DNA from: Thalassia testudinum
Taxonomy: Eukaryota; Streptophyta; Magnoliopsida; Alismatales; Hydrocharitaceae
Direction: 5' to 3'
NCBI GenBank assembly: GCA_037157565.1
Contig: JAZHRO010000055.1
Location: 41,509,001-41,573,000 of the forward strand
Length of the DNA: 64,000 nt
The notes beneath the pieces are model-generated. The model ran no database searches. It had not been told where the DNA came from and was given only the letters and a program-made list of their open reading frames with translations. Both the position numbers and the translations under genes were made by a program. This document shows, piece by piece, positions 12,801-23,480 of the stretch. The number at the start of each line of letters is the position of its first letter. Positions within the stretch are counted from its first letter, which is position 1.

Positions 12801-13004
12801 TAATATAAGATGCTCATGCACATCTTATCGATTATTCTTTCTAGTGTTTATACAAATCTTACATGGACAAAATATCCAATCATTCTTAGATCCAAATCTA
12901 TACATTGATCGATCCTCATAAAAAGCCCAATCCAAAAATCAACATACTCCAATATCATATGCTTCTATGTCTTCAAACCGTTTATCCATCCATTTCTTAT
13001 CCAT
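9833..13004 (-). pseudogene. CACTA#1 TNP2-type transposase, degenerate
   Basis: The chosen start is the ATG at 13004 (MDKKWMDKRF), typical of the Transpos_assoc domain, which continues with the cysteine motif FCPCKICINT. In transcription order there follow an acidic linker with the PVLKMSKLNFILRL block (12683-12357), the tnp2 transposase core (12209-11671, with YTIWPVLVTYNLSLWMCMKSSF and ACSVCMDDTHVYD), DUF4218 (11090-10731, TLCKMEQIFPPTFFDVMVHL and GPVQYRWMYP), and DUF4216 (10433-9833, ending VPNENDPLH). This is the full domain order of plant TNP2 proteins. Stops (for example after GVC near 12945 and before DVHEH) and several frameshifts mean no functional protein can be made. Its product would cut and join CACTA termini. 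Confidence 0.88.
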
Positions 13005-13072
13005 GTCTACAACCTAAAAAAATTATATCATTTTAAAAGGTCTTCAAATTTCATAGATGAATGAAAAAAATG

Positions 13073-13106
13073 ATATAATATAATATAATATAATATAATA
13101 TAATAT
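13073..13106. repeat. (TATAA)n microsatellite
   Basis: Seven near-perfect 5-bp TATAA units occur just upstream of the transposase start on the minus strand. Confidence 0.9.
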
Positions 13107-13499
13107 GTAGACAAGAGCAACCACAACAAAATCATAACTTAAAAGATTGAAACTAAAAACATATGTGCAAAACAATGAATAATATCCAAATCGAAATTAA
13201 TGTCATGACCAAACAAACAAAGAATTTTGATTAAAAAAATCTTATAATAATAACTAGATCTAACTGAAATATAGGTCACAGTTATTCTTATAACTATAAT
13301 AATAACAAACAAATAGGTCAAGTAAGCCTAAGACATCTCTAAAAGTTAAGGATCAACATAAAACCAATGTTGCAATAGAGAAGGGGAACAAGTCTTTGAA
13401 CATTGTTTTCAATTTGTCATCATTTGTTCCTCTACTTTAGTAAAAGCAGCAAGAAGCTACCATTCCAAATGGTAATATACTTGTCTCCGTAAGAATATA

Positions 13500-14107
13500 T
13501 TATATGACAGATGTTAGGGGAATTAAGTCCCTACTTACATTTCTAGGATATCCAATAGAATCATGTTTGCCATTGCCATTGAAATTGGAGCATTCAATGT
13601 TCAGAGGCTTGTCCTTGCTTCCAGCTTGTTGAAGGTTCAAAACTACAGTCTTCCATCTAGGTTTGAGATCATTCTTTATCACCTCCATCTTGAATATTGT
13701 TAAAGGCATACCACTATCTGTGATTCTGGACAACACCAAGAAAGGATCACTTTTTGAAAACACATCCTTATTTTCCAAATCATAGCATTGGAATGTCATC
13801 TCTATAATATTTCTTGAACCACTAGACTCTTCAACTTGCACTGTACATTCACCCAATGATGTGCTTCACCTCCATCATTTTCTCATTTCAGACTTAACAT
13901 GAAAAACCTACAGGGCTTGGTGACTACCTCAAACAAACTGCAGCTAGCTTCACCAAGAAATTGCTGCTCCTCCAACTTAAGCATCTTTACTGGTACATTG
14001 TGAAACCCTGTATCAATATCATAGATATGAAACACCAAAGTCTGCACAACCTCAAATTGGTAAATAGTAGTGTACTTTGTAATCCATCTAGGATTCAATG
14101 AATTCAA
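13500..14107 (-). pseudogene. Copine/BONZAI-like gene fragment (C2 domains)
   Basis: Two consecutive minus-strand segments resemble plant copines (BON1 family, calcium-dependent membrane-binding C2 proteins acting at the plasma membrane in growth and immunity). Segment 14107-13883 has SLNPRWITKY, VYDID-like HIYDIDTGFHNVP and KLEEQQFLGEASC, matching the end of the first C2 domain. Segment 13856-13500 has the second C2 start with FSKSDPFLVLSR, KNDLKPRWK and the ECSNFNGNGKHDSIG block. The von Willebrand A-like domain is absent. A stop and a frame change lie between the segments. It lies inside CACTA#1 between the transposase and the right end, so it is a captured host fragment. Confidence 0.82.
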
Positions 14108-14329
14108 TATAACTTCTATTCAACCAATCTCCTCAAGTGTTCTCCCCCCACAGCTTGCCTCCCCTTACGATTCTCGCTAGGGAAGATGCCCCCATCAGGA
14201 TGATTTTTTGGGATGAAATTAATGTTGCTTCACTCATCTGATTTATGTCAACTAAGTTTTAATCATAGAATCTAAATGAAAGGTGTTTTAAAAAAATCAT
14301 TTGTCAACAACAGTTGCTGCTTGTCAGGA

Positions 14330-14659
14330 TATTCTTTAAAAGAGTTTGACAGGTCCTCTCTCTGGTTCGTCTCCAGCAGCAACAATTGAGGCTAGTGGTG
14401 AGGATTACACTGTTGAGCCTGTTGAGAGGAGGCCTTTTCGTGCTCTTGTTGATGTTGGCCTTGTTAGGACCACTACTAGAAATCGAGTCTTTGGTGCCCT
14501 TAAGGGAGCTTTGGATGGTGGGCTTAACATTCCCCATAGTGATTAGAGATTTGCTAGATTCAGCTAGGATGACAAACAACTGGATGCTGAGGTCCACAAG
14601 AAGTATATCTTTGGTGGCCATGTTTCTTCCTACATGAGGACCCTAATGGAGGATGAGCC
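14330..14659 (+). pseudogene. RPL5 (60S ribosomal protein L5) fragment, left part
   Basis: The plus-strand frame encodes [20 protein letters not shown], then [27 protein letters not shown], and, after a stop (TAG near 14542), RFARFS, a second stop, [19 protein letters not shown] and [11 protein letters not shown]. This is the middle of eukaryotic RPL5, which carries 5S rRNA into the large subunit. No intron interrupts it. The segment ends at GAGCC 14655-14659, the left target duplication of a family A LTR, and continues at 17430. The host gene start and N-terminal third are missing. It is a captured, non-functional copy. Confidence 0.9.
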
Positions 14660-17429
14660 TGTTCGTACGCTTTTGTGCGGGTTTTAAAGAGAATGTCACG
14701 TTGTAGTATAACCGATAAAACGTTCAAACAAATAGAGAATTTTATTACTCGAAAATCGGAGTATCCGAGGTCGAACACAGAGAGCAATTGGAATTTACTA
14801 CTAATCTCAAATGTAATTGAACACTCTAATTTACTCAAAACTCTAATTCAAATATGAATGTACGCGGTTAAAAGTAATTATGACAAAACAAATGAAATTG
14901 GACGTCTGATCTTGTGATCAGACGTCTTAAAAGTGTTATTCTTCTCTTCTGATATTACTTTCTCTTCTTCTCAGCAGTCTCTCCTTCCTTCTGATCTTGG
15001 CTTCTGTGAAGGCTTCTTCTTCCTCTTCTCTTCGCAGTCTTCACTTGGCCTCTCTTCTTTCTCTGCAGTCTCTCTTCTGCCTTCTTCTTCTTCTTCTGCT
15101 AAGGCTTCTCTTTCTTCCTTGGTCTCTGTTCTTCCTTCTCTTCTCTGCCTTGCTCAGCTTCTTCTCTTGCAGTCCTTCTTTCTTCCTTCTCTTCGCTGCC
15201 TTGCCTTCTTTCTTCCTTCTCTTCTTCTTCCTCGAGGCTAAGTCTTTCTTCCTCAACGTTCAGCCTACCTGTACAAAGCAAAACCTACCCCTTTCCCTCT
15301 ACCCAAACGTCTCTCTCTTTCTCTGCAATTCGCTCAAGGACGCTCTCCAAGAGCCACACGGGTAATCGGGTCGGATTTCGTACCTAGGACCAGGCGCACC
15401 AACAGGTGGGGTGATGCGCGAGGAGTGCAAAGGATGGGTCGGGCCGGATCCCGCCAGATCCGCGAGATGAAACCGCGGATGAGGCAAGTGGGTCAGGTGA
15501 GGGACCTCACCCCTGTGCTTTCGGAGGCGATAAGCAGAGAACACAAATTCAACTTATAGCATACCCGCGCCTCGCGATTCGCCGATGTGGGACTATCCAG
15601 TCTGCCCCAATTTTGTGCGCGCCCGCAGAGCCTTCGTGCAATCACCACAGCAGCGGGCTTCAACAGCGCTCCTTGCTGGACCCAATCGCTTCGCACTGCT
15701 CGCGTGAATCTGCTGCACCTAAAGCCTGGAGCTGCTGACGCCTGGAGCTACTGCGAAGCTGCTTCAACCTTCGTCAATGGCGGCAGGAGATTTGATACTG
15801 TCAAACACAAAACGAGCCTCTCGGCTCAATTAGACCAGCTGGGGACCTTCGCCGTAGCACGATGAAGGTGGTGAGTCATGCGGCAGGCCGTGGGATGGCC
15901 TAGCCGTGCGTGCCTAGGTCAACCTGTGGTCGGAAGTGTGGGTGAGTTCGGGGGGCTATTGTGGAGGTGTGGAGTGGCAGTGGAGGGGCGGAGATTGTTC
16001 CTTGTGGTGAGGCGGAGCTTATGAGATGGTTTGCGAGCCGTGTGGAGGAGCGGAATGGTGGGAGCGACTCGTCGGAGGTCGGTCGGAGGCGAGGAAGATG
16101 GAGGTGGTCAGCGTTGGTCGAGGGCCAATTAAATGAAATAAAAGGGGGAAAAGAGAGAGGGGAAGATGGAGAGTAGTTCTAACCTAATTATAGGGACGAA
16201 GGGGGACGGAAGGCGTACAGCAATACCTGCTGTCACCGGAGAAGACGTTGCCCAGTGGAGGAGGACGACGGCGACGACGGGGCTGAGGCGGCATGCGCGG
16301 GTGCTGTGCGACGCGGAGGGGAATCAAGAAGATAACTTTGCCACTGGTTTTTTGTCAGAGCAAAGAGGGAGGGGAGGGGGCTCGCCGGAGCTTGCTGGGG
16401 ACTTTGGCCGGGAAGAAAGAGATGAATTGGAGGTGGAAGCTCAGCCAAATCAAGCTGAAGATCTGCGACCGGGCTTAGAGGTTCTTTTATAGGCACTGGG
16501 TCGTGCTTTCAGAGTGTGGAGGGCACACCTATTGCCTCTGATGGCTCGCCGGAGTAGGAAAGAGGTTAAGGTACCCAAATCCCTCCTGCGTTCGCACGAG
16601 AGATTGGGTTCACACCAGAGATTGTGATTGGCCGTAGATGGAAGGGAATTCCTCAGAGAATCTCCCTTCCATTTCTGGGAGGGGATCTCCGAGGAATCAG
16701 AGAGTAATCCCTCTCTAAACCTCACCGTAGGTTGCTTCTGCCCTAACAATGTTGGAAGGACCTAATTGCAAAGGTGGCGAGGAAATTAGGGGGCTCTCTG
16801 CAAGGATTTTCAAAAGATAGGGACCAAGTTGTGATTTGGGTGTACTAAATTGCAAAGTAGGTCAAGATGACCTCCCCTTAGGTCCAAATTTTGGTACAAA
16901 CCTAATTTGGACCTAAGGAATTCAATGGTGAAGTTGGATTTTAGGTTTGACCTCGTTTGATTGGACATTTTACGTAAAAACCCAAATTAGGTTACTTGAA
17001 GAGCTAGGACCCTAATCTAGGTCAAACTGGGTTCCAAAGGCCAAATTAAGTGTTCTAAACCCTAGAGGATATTTTTCCATGATTTTTAGAGGGTTTACTT
17101 GATTTTCATCCTGACCGAAACCTTGTTAATTTAAGCGAGTCTGTTTTAGGGTTACCAAATGTCATTTAATTCCTGGATTGCACCTAAACCATGTTTGATT
17201 GAATCAACCCACTTTTTATCTCATTTAGACCTTTTGACCTATGTTTTGCCTCTGAGAAATCCCATTTATGTACTGCAATGGTAAAATTACAGTTTTAACC
17301 TTTAATTCATGTTTTCTTCTTAGAGCACCTATTCCTTCATTTAGGCCTTCTTCTAGGTTATGTAGGAGCTTTTATATTCTTTATTGGGTCAAAATGAGCT
17401 AGTTATGACTCATGATGAGACTCTCATCA
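14660..17429 (+). mobile_element. Family A solo-LTR-like element A1 (2,770 bp)
   Basis: It starts TGTTCGTACGC and ends GACTCTCATCA, with a perfect 5-bp duplication GAGCC on both sides (14655-14659, 17430-17434). The insertion site is certain because it splits an RPL5 codon run. There is no internal domain, no second LTR and no inverted termini, so a solo LTR is the best reading. From the left: a segment with the palindrome-like GATCTTGTGATCAGACGTCT, a 300-bp pyrimidine tract, a GC-rich part with GGTAATCGG and GGGACCTCACCC, a TATA-like TTTTATAGG at 16485-16493, and an AT-rich tail ending GGTTATGTAGGAGCTTTTAT...ATGAGCTAGTTATG. Four other copies share these landmarks. Confidence 0.85.
16485..16493 (+). 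promoter_or_regulatory. Conserved TATA-like element of family A LTR
   Basis: TTTTATAGG here corresponds in position to TATATAGG at 22443-22450 (A2) and TTTTATAGG at 29206-29214 (A4). On the minus strand it corresponds to TATA-like sites at 24427-24437 (A3) and 40213-40223 (A5). Retention at the same relative place in five diverged copies suggests it was the LTR promoter. Confidence 0.55.
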
Positions 17430-17700
17430 GAGCCCGAGAAGTACCAGAGTCATTTCAGCAAGTACATCAAGAAAGGCATTGGTCTGGATGATGTGGAGGC
17501 TCTCTACAAGAAGGTCCATGCTGTTATTCGAGCTGACCCATCTAAAGTCAAGTTCACCAAACAACCACCCAAGGTGGTTAAGAGGTACAACTTGAAGAAG
17601 CTAACATACAAGGAGAAGAAGACTAAGCTCATTGAGCAATTAAATGCTCTCAACTCGGTAGCCGGTGATGACTCTGAGGAGGATTATGGACTAGAATTGC
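17430..17700 (+). pseudogene. RPL5 fragment, right part
   Basis: It resumes the RPL5 frame after the family A insertion with [20 protein letters not shown], then [40 protein letters not shown] and the acidic end GDDSEEDYG. These match the C-terminal third of plant RPL5. The normal acidic stop is missing and the frame runs into unrelated T-rich sequence after about 17695. Together with the left part it covers some 200 codons without an intron, which suggests capture of a processed copy or of one long exon. Confidence 0.9.
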
Positions 17701-18640
17701 ATGTTGGTGCCATTTTTTGTTTCTTTTCCTTTTACTTTAAGTTTTTTTTTTTTTGGTTAATGGTGTACTCATTTCTAGAGTTTGGATATTTATGTGAATT
17801 TGATTTCCGATAAGAACCTAGATCTTGGTAGCTTTGTTTCTCAAGTTAAGATAGACTTATGGAAAAAATCAATTTTGCTATAAAAAAAAAGAGTTTTGAC
17901 AGGGGAATGTGCACACCTTTTGAATGTTTTTGAGTTGGTAACTGAATGAGAAAAGTTAATCTATTCGTGACTTCGATTATTGAATGAGAAAAGTATAAGA
18001 CAAAAAAAAGGATAAAAAATGGAAAGAAAAGATCAATCAAAGATGGGAAAAAAAGGAGAATGGGTAGAGGGAAGGAAGGGTTACGTTGATCTGAGGAGGT
18101 GGAGGAGGTGGAGTGGAAAGGGATGGGGAGTAGGAGATGAAGGTTGACCTTTGAGGAGGGCCGACGTGGTGGATGCCGGAGAAGAATGCGTGCAACTCGA
18201 GGGGAGCGGTTAAGGTTGATGCTGAGGATGTCAAAGGAGAGCAAGGAGAGGTCGTAGGTTAGTCCACAGAGAGGATGTCGTAAGCTTACGAGGTGGTGAT
18301 CGCAAGTGACGAGGAGAGGAAGTCGAAAGTGAGTGAGGAGGTGGTCGCAGATGATGACGCGGAGTGGACACGATCATTGATGAGGATGGGGAGGAGACAA
18401 CCAACGACGACAAGGGGGGTAGGGAGAAAGAGGAGAAAGGAATAGGGATTTTTGGGGGTAGGGATTTTCAAGTGGGGGGGCATGGGGGGAGGGTGGGGGG
18501 GCACAGGAGGGGAGGGGGAAGGGTTTGCTTTTTCATGGAGGGGGGAGGGGGAATGTGTGTGGGAATATTTTCATGGAAACAAAGGTTTTAGAGGGGTGAA
18601 AGTGAATCCTTTGCAAAGGCAGATTAGTGTCTCAATTTTT
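17700..18640. other. CACTA#1 right interior, GA-rich, no gene
   Basis: An AT-rich part (17700-18020) is followed by a purine-rich plus strand (18020-18590) with GGAGGTGGAGGAGGTGGAG and G-runs up to eight. Open frames here are compositional. The subterminal zone with GTGACG-like motifs starts near 18650. Confidence 0.5.
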
Positions 18641-18746
18641 TTAAAAAATTTTGTGATAAACCTTCACAAAAAGGTACCAACTTTGTGACGATAAAATTTA
18701 CTGTCACTAATATCTGTCCCAAAAGACATGTTTTCTTATAGTGGAA

Positions 18747-20490
18747 ACTTTAATACATAAATCCAAAGCTAATTACAACTATTATGATGACCATGACAAC
18801 ATTGGAATAATAACGAATGACAAAAGGACACAAAGAGAGAAAGAATTAACCAAACAAGAGTCGCATAATGTACTACCTCCTAAATAGCCTAGGGTTCCAC
18901 CTATTCAATCAACCAGATAGATAGCAGGTGAGGCTATTGAAGGTGTGCAAAGGCTAGGTGAATGTGGTGGATGATGGTGGTAGGGTGGTGTTAAGGCTAA
19001 CGGAAGATTAATGCTACTAAATGGAACCTAAGGAACTAAGGGAAGAAATTTTTATTTAGGTGGAAGTTCCAGGAAGAGCCTTCAAGTGTAGAGAGCTTTA
19101 AGGAACTTTCCTTCCTTATATAGAGGCTCTCTAGGTGTAGGGTTGGTTGTGTGGAGAGAGAATGGGGATATTTATTGGCATGGGAAAGAAGGGTGTAGAA
19201 ACTAGCTTAATAAGATAAATTATTTTTTTTAATTAAATAAAAATAGGTTAAAATTCTTTAAAATATTATTTGTGGTTTAATTAGATTATAATGGATTAAT
19301 TAAGGCCAAAAGTGGCATTTAGAATCATTAAATAAAATAGCAAAAAATTACCAAATTGTCACAAAAAGGTTGAAAACTATAGTAGACAACCTAGGCAAGC
19401 CAAGCGATGCACATGGATTAGTCTCATGGCTCTTACCCACTGGGCATAGATCACTTACATGGTAGGCAAGCACGAGCCATTCCCAAACCTTTAGCAATGT
19501 TTAAGCTAATATTTTGTTCCATATTGTGCATTTTTGCAATTTTTTATGATTTCTTTATATTTTGTGCTCGAATCATTTTGTGAAACTTTATGCCTGTGCC
19601 TAAGCATTAATTCGTATCTAAAATGGGTAAGATTACATTTATGTCCCTATAATAATATTTTATTTATTTTTTGACCAATTTAAGGGCTCTTTAAGACTTT
19701 TGACATGTATGTTAAGATTGTGCAAACACCTTGAGCAGTCTCTTTTTCTTATATAGACTCGTTGGCACTTGAGATAACTTTTCGACTCTTTTCATCTTTA
19801 TTTTGTCCCAAACTCAATAATTGGACTACAACCGGCTTCTATGGCCCATTGCCAAAAGCTTTTTGGAGGGAGAGGAAAAACCCTAGCCTCAACTTCTATC
19901 TCTAGAAAGGAAGAGGTGAATAGTTTCTGGGGTACATGCAGCACCCCACCAACTAGGAAATGGAAATTGTTGGAGCTAAAGTTGGTACTACAGTGGTTAT
20001 ATGATCGAAAAAGGAGTGTAATGGGAGTCTTTCAACGAGGAGGTCAAAGAGAGAGCCAAAAGATCAAAAGGAATGATGGAAGCTCCTACGATCAAGAGTT
20101 GGGAATTGGTAAGATCCTTGAACCTTGATAACTATGGGGTGAATTGGATGGCCTTTGCATGTTAGATTGTGTTCTAAGTGTTGAAGAGGAAGATTTGCTG
20201 GAATCCATCTACTAGTGGAGGGAGAAGGAAGGAGAGGTAGGAGAAAGGGATTTTTTGCTCTTTCTTGAAAGATTAAATTCATTCGGTGGAAGAGATATTT
20301 GGTTGGGGCCTATTGAATTTCATTGATGGTACCGAGAGGCACGAGACCAATGAAAACCAGTGGTGGAGAAATCCTTAAATATATTGAAGGGGTGTGGACA
20401 CGACAATATTCATGCCCCTATAGCGACAATTCCACCCGTTGCACTGGCATTATTTGTGATTTTTAGTAGGTCGGAGGCCAAAAAATTGAG
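18747..20490. other. Right half of the CACTA#1 target locus, no gene recognised
   Basis: Continues the 1-709 flank. A TATA-like CTTATATAGAGGC lies near 19117. A plus-strand frame at 19841-20128 (95 codons, MAHCQKLFGG...) matches no family I recognise and sits in ordinary composition. I see no RNA gene or conserved domain. Confidence 0.4.
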
Positions 20491-20498
20491 GTGGCACC

Positions 20499-23473
20499 TA
20501 AGGATGCAAGTTTTGGTAAACCCAACCCGAACTCGACTCAACCTGACTTGAAAAGAATAGGTAAAACCTGATTGGGTTTGGGTATGGGCTTTATCCAAAA
20601 AACCTAATTGGGTATAGGTATGGGTATAGATCAATACCCAATTAACCAACCTGAGTATCCAAATAAAATCCCCATTTATCTGAGATATATAAGTATCTTC
20701 CTAAGTCCCTCATTCTCCCAACCTTAATCTCCCTCATGATTCCCTCCGCGATTTTGAAGGTTGGGAGTATTTCTGAAGCTTCCATTGAACATAATTTTCA
20801 TGAATGGAGATCTTTTATTTGAAATGTACTTGTATTTTGACTTTCTTTGTATTTTTTATTTTTTTATTTTTGAAATATTCCCCTTGAAGGGCTCTTTTTA
20901 TAATAATTTCAATGGAGATCAATAAAATTGGAGTAGCTTAAGCCCATATGTGTCAGGCTTATTAAAAATAAACAATTGATGAATCATGCTATAGATCTTT
21001 TTCTTCTTTGACTCAAATTTGGGACAATTTGATTGTAAGATCAATTTATAAATGGAAACTCGATGGGTAGATGGGTATGGGTTTGGATTTTCATACCCGG
21101 TGGGTAAATGGGTAGGTGTTGATAGGGCTAGATTGAGGTTTTAAAAGATGTGTTCGTTGTAGTAATAATTCCTCAAAAATATCTCAAATAACAGATAAAA
21201 TTTATAACTCGAATGTCAGAAATGAAGTCTGAGGTCGTTCGCTAGGAGCAAGTATTGCATTCATGTGCTAATCTCAACATATAATATAAATAAGCATAAG
21301 AAATTGAGCAAAGTATAGATTTTCAATGAATAATAACCTGTCACATTAGTTATTCAATGAAATCCAAGGTATCTCAAGAATATGAGGGTAAAAATAAAAG
21401 ACAATGGTGATTTGAATCACCACTTACATCTTCCAAAGTTTAAGCATGCATTCAACCATCAATTATCTCAAATAAACCAACAGTAGCTTGAATGCTATAG
21501 TGCCTCAGACGACAGGATTAGCAATCAGACGTCTTAACAAAAGGCAAGCACAAGCCTTCTCTTCTTCTTTAGAACCTCTCCTCTTCTTTGTTCCATCCTT
21601 CTTTGGCCCTTCTGATGCACAGGGGAAACTCACCTCTGCAATTGACTAAGTGTCGAGAACACTGAAGAGCAAAACCCCCCTTAACCTCGCGCTCTCTTCC
21701 TCTCCTTCTCTTCTCAGGGATAATCGAGTAGTTGGGTATCGGATCAGAGTGCACCCAGGACCAGGGTTTCCTGCAATGGGGTAGCAATGGAGGTGTATGC
21801 CGGCGTAGGAGGGTTATTGGATCGGACCAAGCCCGTGTGGTGATGCCACAGGCGAGGAGTGTGTGGGTAAGCGTGGCAAAGGTGGATTAGTTCAGAAGTT
21901 GATAGGTTGTTTCGTAGGTGATTAGGAGGGGAGAAAGGTGGAATAAATATGAGGGTTTTGTGCGAGAAGGCGAGGCAGAGGTCGTAGGCTTGTCGGTGAA
22001 GTGTTTAGAGTAGTGGAGTGAGTGGAGGGCTTCACCAGAGGACTGGCCAGAGCAGAGGACGAAGATGGGTTGCGTGTAGGTCGAGGGTTTATTTTTGGTT
22101 TTTGGTAGAGGAAACTAATCTAGGAGACAAAGGGAACTAACTACCTATTCTAAGTGGGCGAAAAGAGTAGGAGGACGCTAGCTTTGATTGGTCGGCCCAT
22201 GGAAGAGAAGTTCTCCTATGGGGGACGACGAGGAAGAATGGGAAGGAATAGTCCTGGCTTTGGCACACCAGGCGCGAACGAAGGAGACGAAGATATTGGC
22301 GCTCCCAAGTTGGCAGTTGGGAGGCTGGAGATGAAAGAGGAAGAGACTCGCCGGAGCTCGGTTGGAGAGGGGCTGGAGGTAGAGTTAAGAAGAGGTTTTT
22401 GGCCCAAAACCTTGCTAAGAACGAGAAGGCCCTAGGGATTCTTATATAGGCCTCAAGGAGCGGTTAAAACTTGCAAGCCAAGATTTCGAGCTTGGAAAGC
22501 TTGCTAGAATTAGAAACCCAATTTTTTAAAGGATTCGCATGAGGATTCTAGTGTGAATTAGGGCCCAACACGTGGCTCAAAATGTAGATCTTCTTAGGAA
22601 TCTCCCTTCCAATTTTGGAAGTAATTGAGCGAGAAATCAGGGAGATCTTCCTATTTGAAGGTCGCCAGAGTAGGATTTAGGAAACTGCAGGCGGAGGGAA
22701 CCTATTTGTGAAGAAGGATATGAAGTTAGGGGGGTAAATGCAAATGCTTTCAAAAGCTAGGGGTACGAGTGTGAGAGAAAGAATCAAACTGGACTGAATT
22801 GTAAACTAGGTCAAGATGATCTCAGATTGGCCCCAAATTTTACTAAAAACCTAATTTTTACCTAAGAAATCCAATGGTGAAGTTATATTTAGGTTTTAAC
22901 CAATTTTGAGTGGGTAATTTATGCAAAAACCCAAATTAGGGCAATTATTTGTCTGAGACTCTATTTTAGGTCAAATTTGGTTCCAATGGTCAAATCAAGC
23001 ATACCAAACCATAGAAAATATTTTTATATGATTTTTAGAGGATTTAACTGAATTTTATCCTAACCAAAACCTCAATAGATTAAGTGGGCCAATTTTTAGG
23101 ATTTCAAATGTTATTTAATTCTCGAAACGTCTGAAAACTCATTTCTGTCTGCATGGACCTACTTGTTATAAAATTAAGATCATTTTACCTTTTATTAACC
23201 CCTGAGAAATCCCATCATTGTTCTGCAATTGAGATATGCTGTTAAAACTGCAGTTTTACCCTAATTTTACTGTATTTCTCTCAGAATGGATTTGCAGTGA
23301 ATTATGCCTCTCTGGTGGTTATGTAGGAGCATTTACTCTTTGATTATGACTAATTAAAGCTAGATATGGCTGATGATGACGTTATCATCAGCAGGGTATG
23401 GGTATGCATTTTGTAAATAGGTATGAGTATAGGTTTAGCCAAACCCAACCCAAACCCGACCCATTTCATCCTA
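20499..23473. mobile_element. hAT-like non-autonomous element, interrupted by A2
   Basis: The ends are TAAGGATGCAAG at the left and, read inward on the other strand, TAGGATGAAATG at the right, followed on both sides by long runs of CCCAACCCGA / GGGTATGGGT type. Flanking 8-mers are GTGGCACC (20491-20498) and GTGACACT (23474-23481), matching at 6 of 8 with two transitions, which fits an 8-bp hAT duplication after decay. There is no transposase inside. After removing A2 (21117-23390) the element is about 700 bp. Call by structure only. Confidence 0.6.
21117..23390 (+). mobile_element. Family A solo-LTR-like element A2 (2,274 bp)
   Basis: It starts TGTTGATAGGGC and ends GACGTTATCATCA. The flanking 5-mers are GTAGG (21112-21116) and GCAGG (23391-23395), one transition apart. 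Landmarks follow A1 in order: GAGGTCGTTCG near the left end, CAGACGTCTTAA near 21526, a CT-rich tract at 21555-21720, a GC-rich middle, TATATAGG at 22443-22450, CCCAAATTAGGGCAAT near 22930, and a GGTTATGTAGGAGCATTTACT tail. It contains the palindromic GGTGATTTGAATCACC near 21407, also present in A3. It lies inside the hAT-like element and so is younger. Confidence 0.8.
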
Positions 23474-23480
23474 GTGACAC

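Larger units (their letters stand above)
713..18743 (-). mobile_element. CACTA#1, complete-ended CACTA (En/Spm) transposon, 18.0 kb
   Basis: The left terminus reads CACTACAAGAAAATATGT and the right terminus, read on the other strand, CACTATAAGAAAACATGT, an 18-bp inverted repeat with two mismatches. The 3 bases outside each end are GAA (710-712 and 18744-18746), the 3-bp target duplication expected for this superfamily. Inside are subterminal repeats, a Transposase_24-type gene and a TNP2-type transposase gene, both minus strand and both broken, plus copine and RPL5 host fragments and later insertions. The strand given is that of the transposase genes. Transposition would need transposase supplied in trans. 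The unusual size comes from captured and nested DNA. Confidence 0.93.

Noticed and set aside
13500..14107. Functional copine gene
   Set aside because: Only parts of the two C2 domains remain, there is a stop between them and the von Willebrand A-like domain is absent.
14933..15365. Ser/Leu-rich plus frames and Lys/Arg/Glu-rich minus frames
   Set aside because: By-product of the CT-rich tract of family A, also seen as tract only in A2 and A4.
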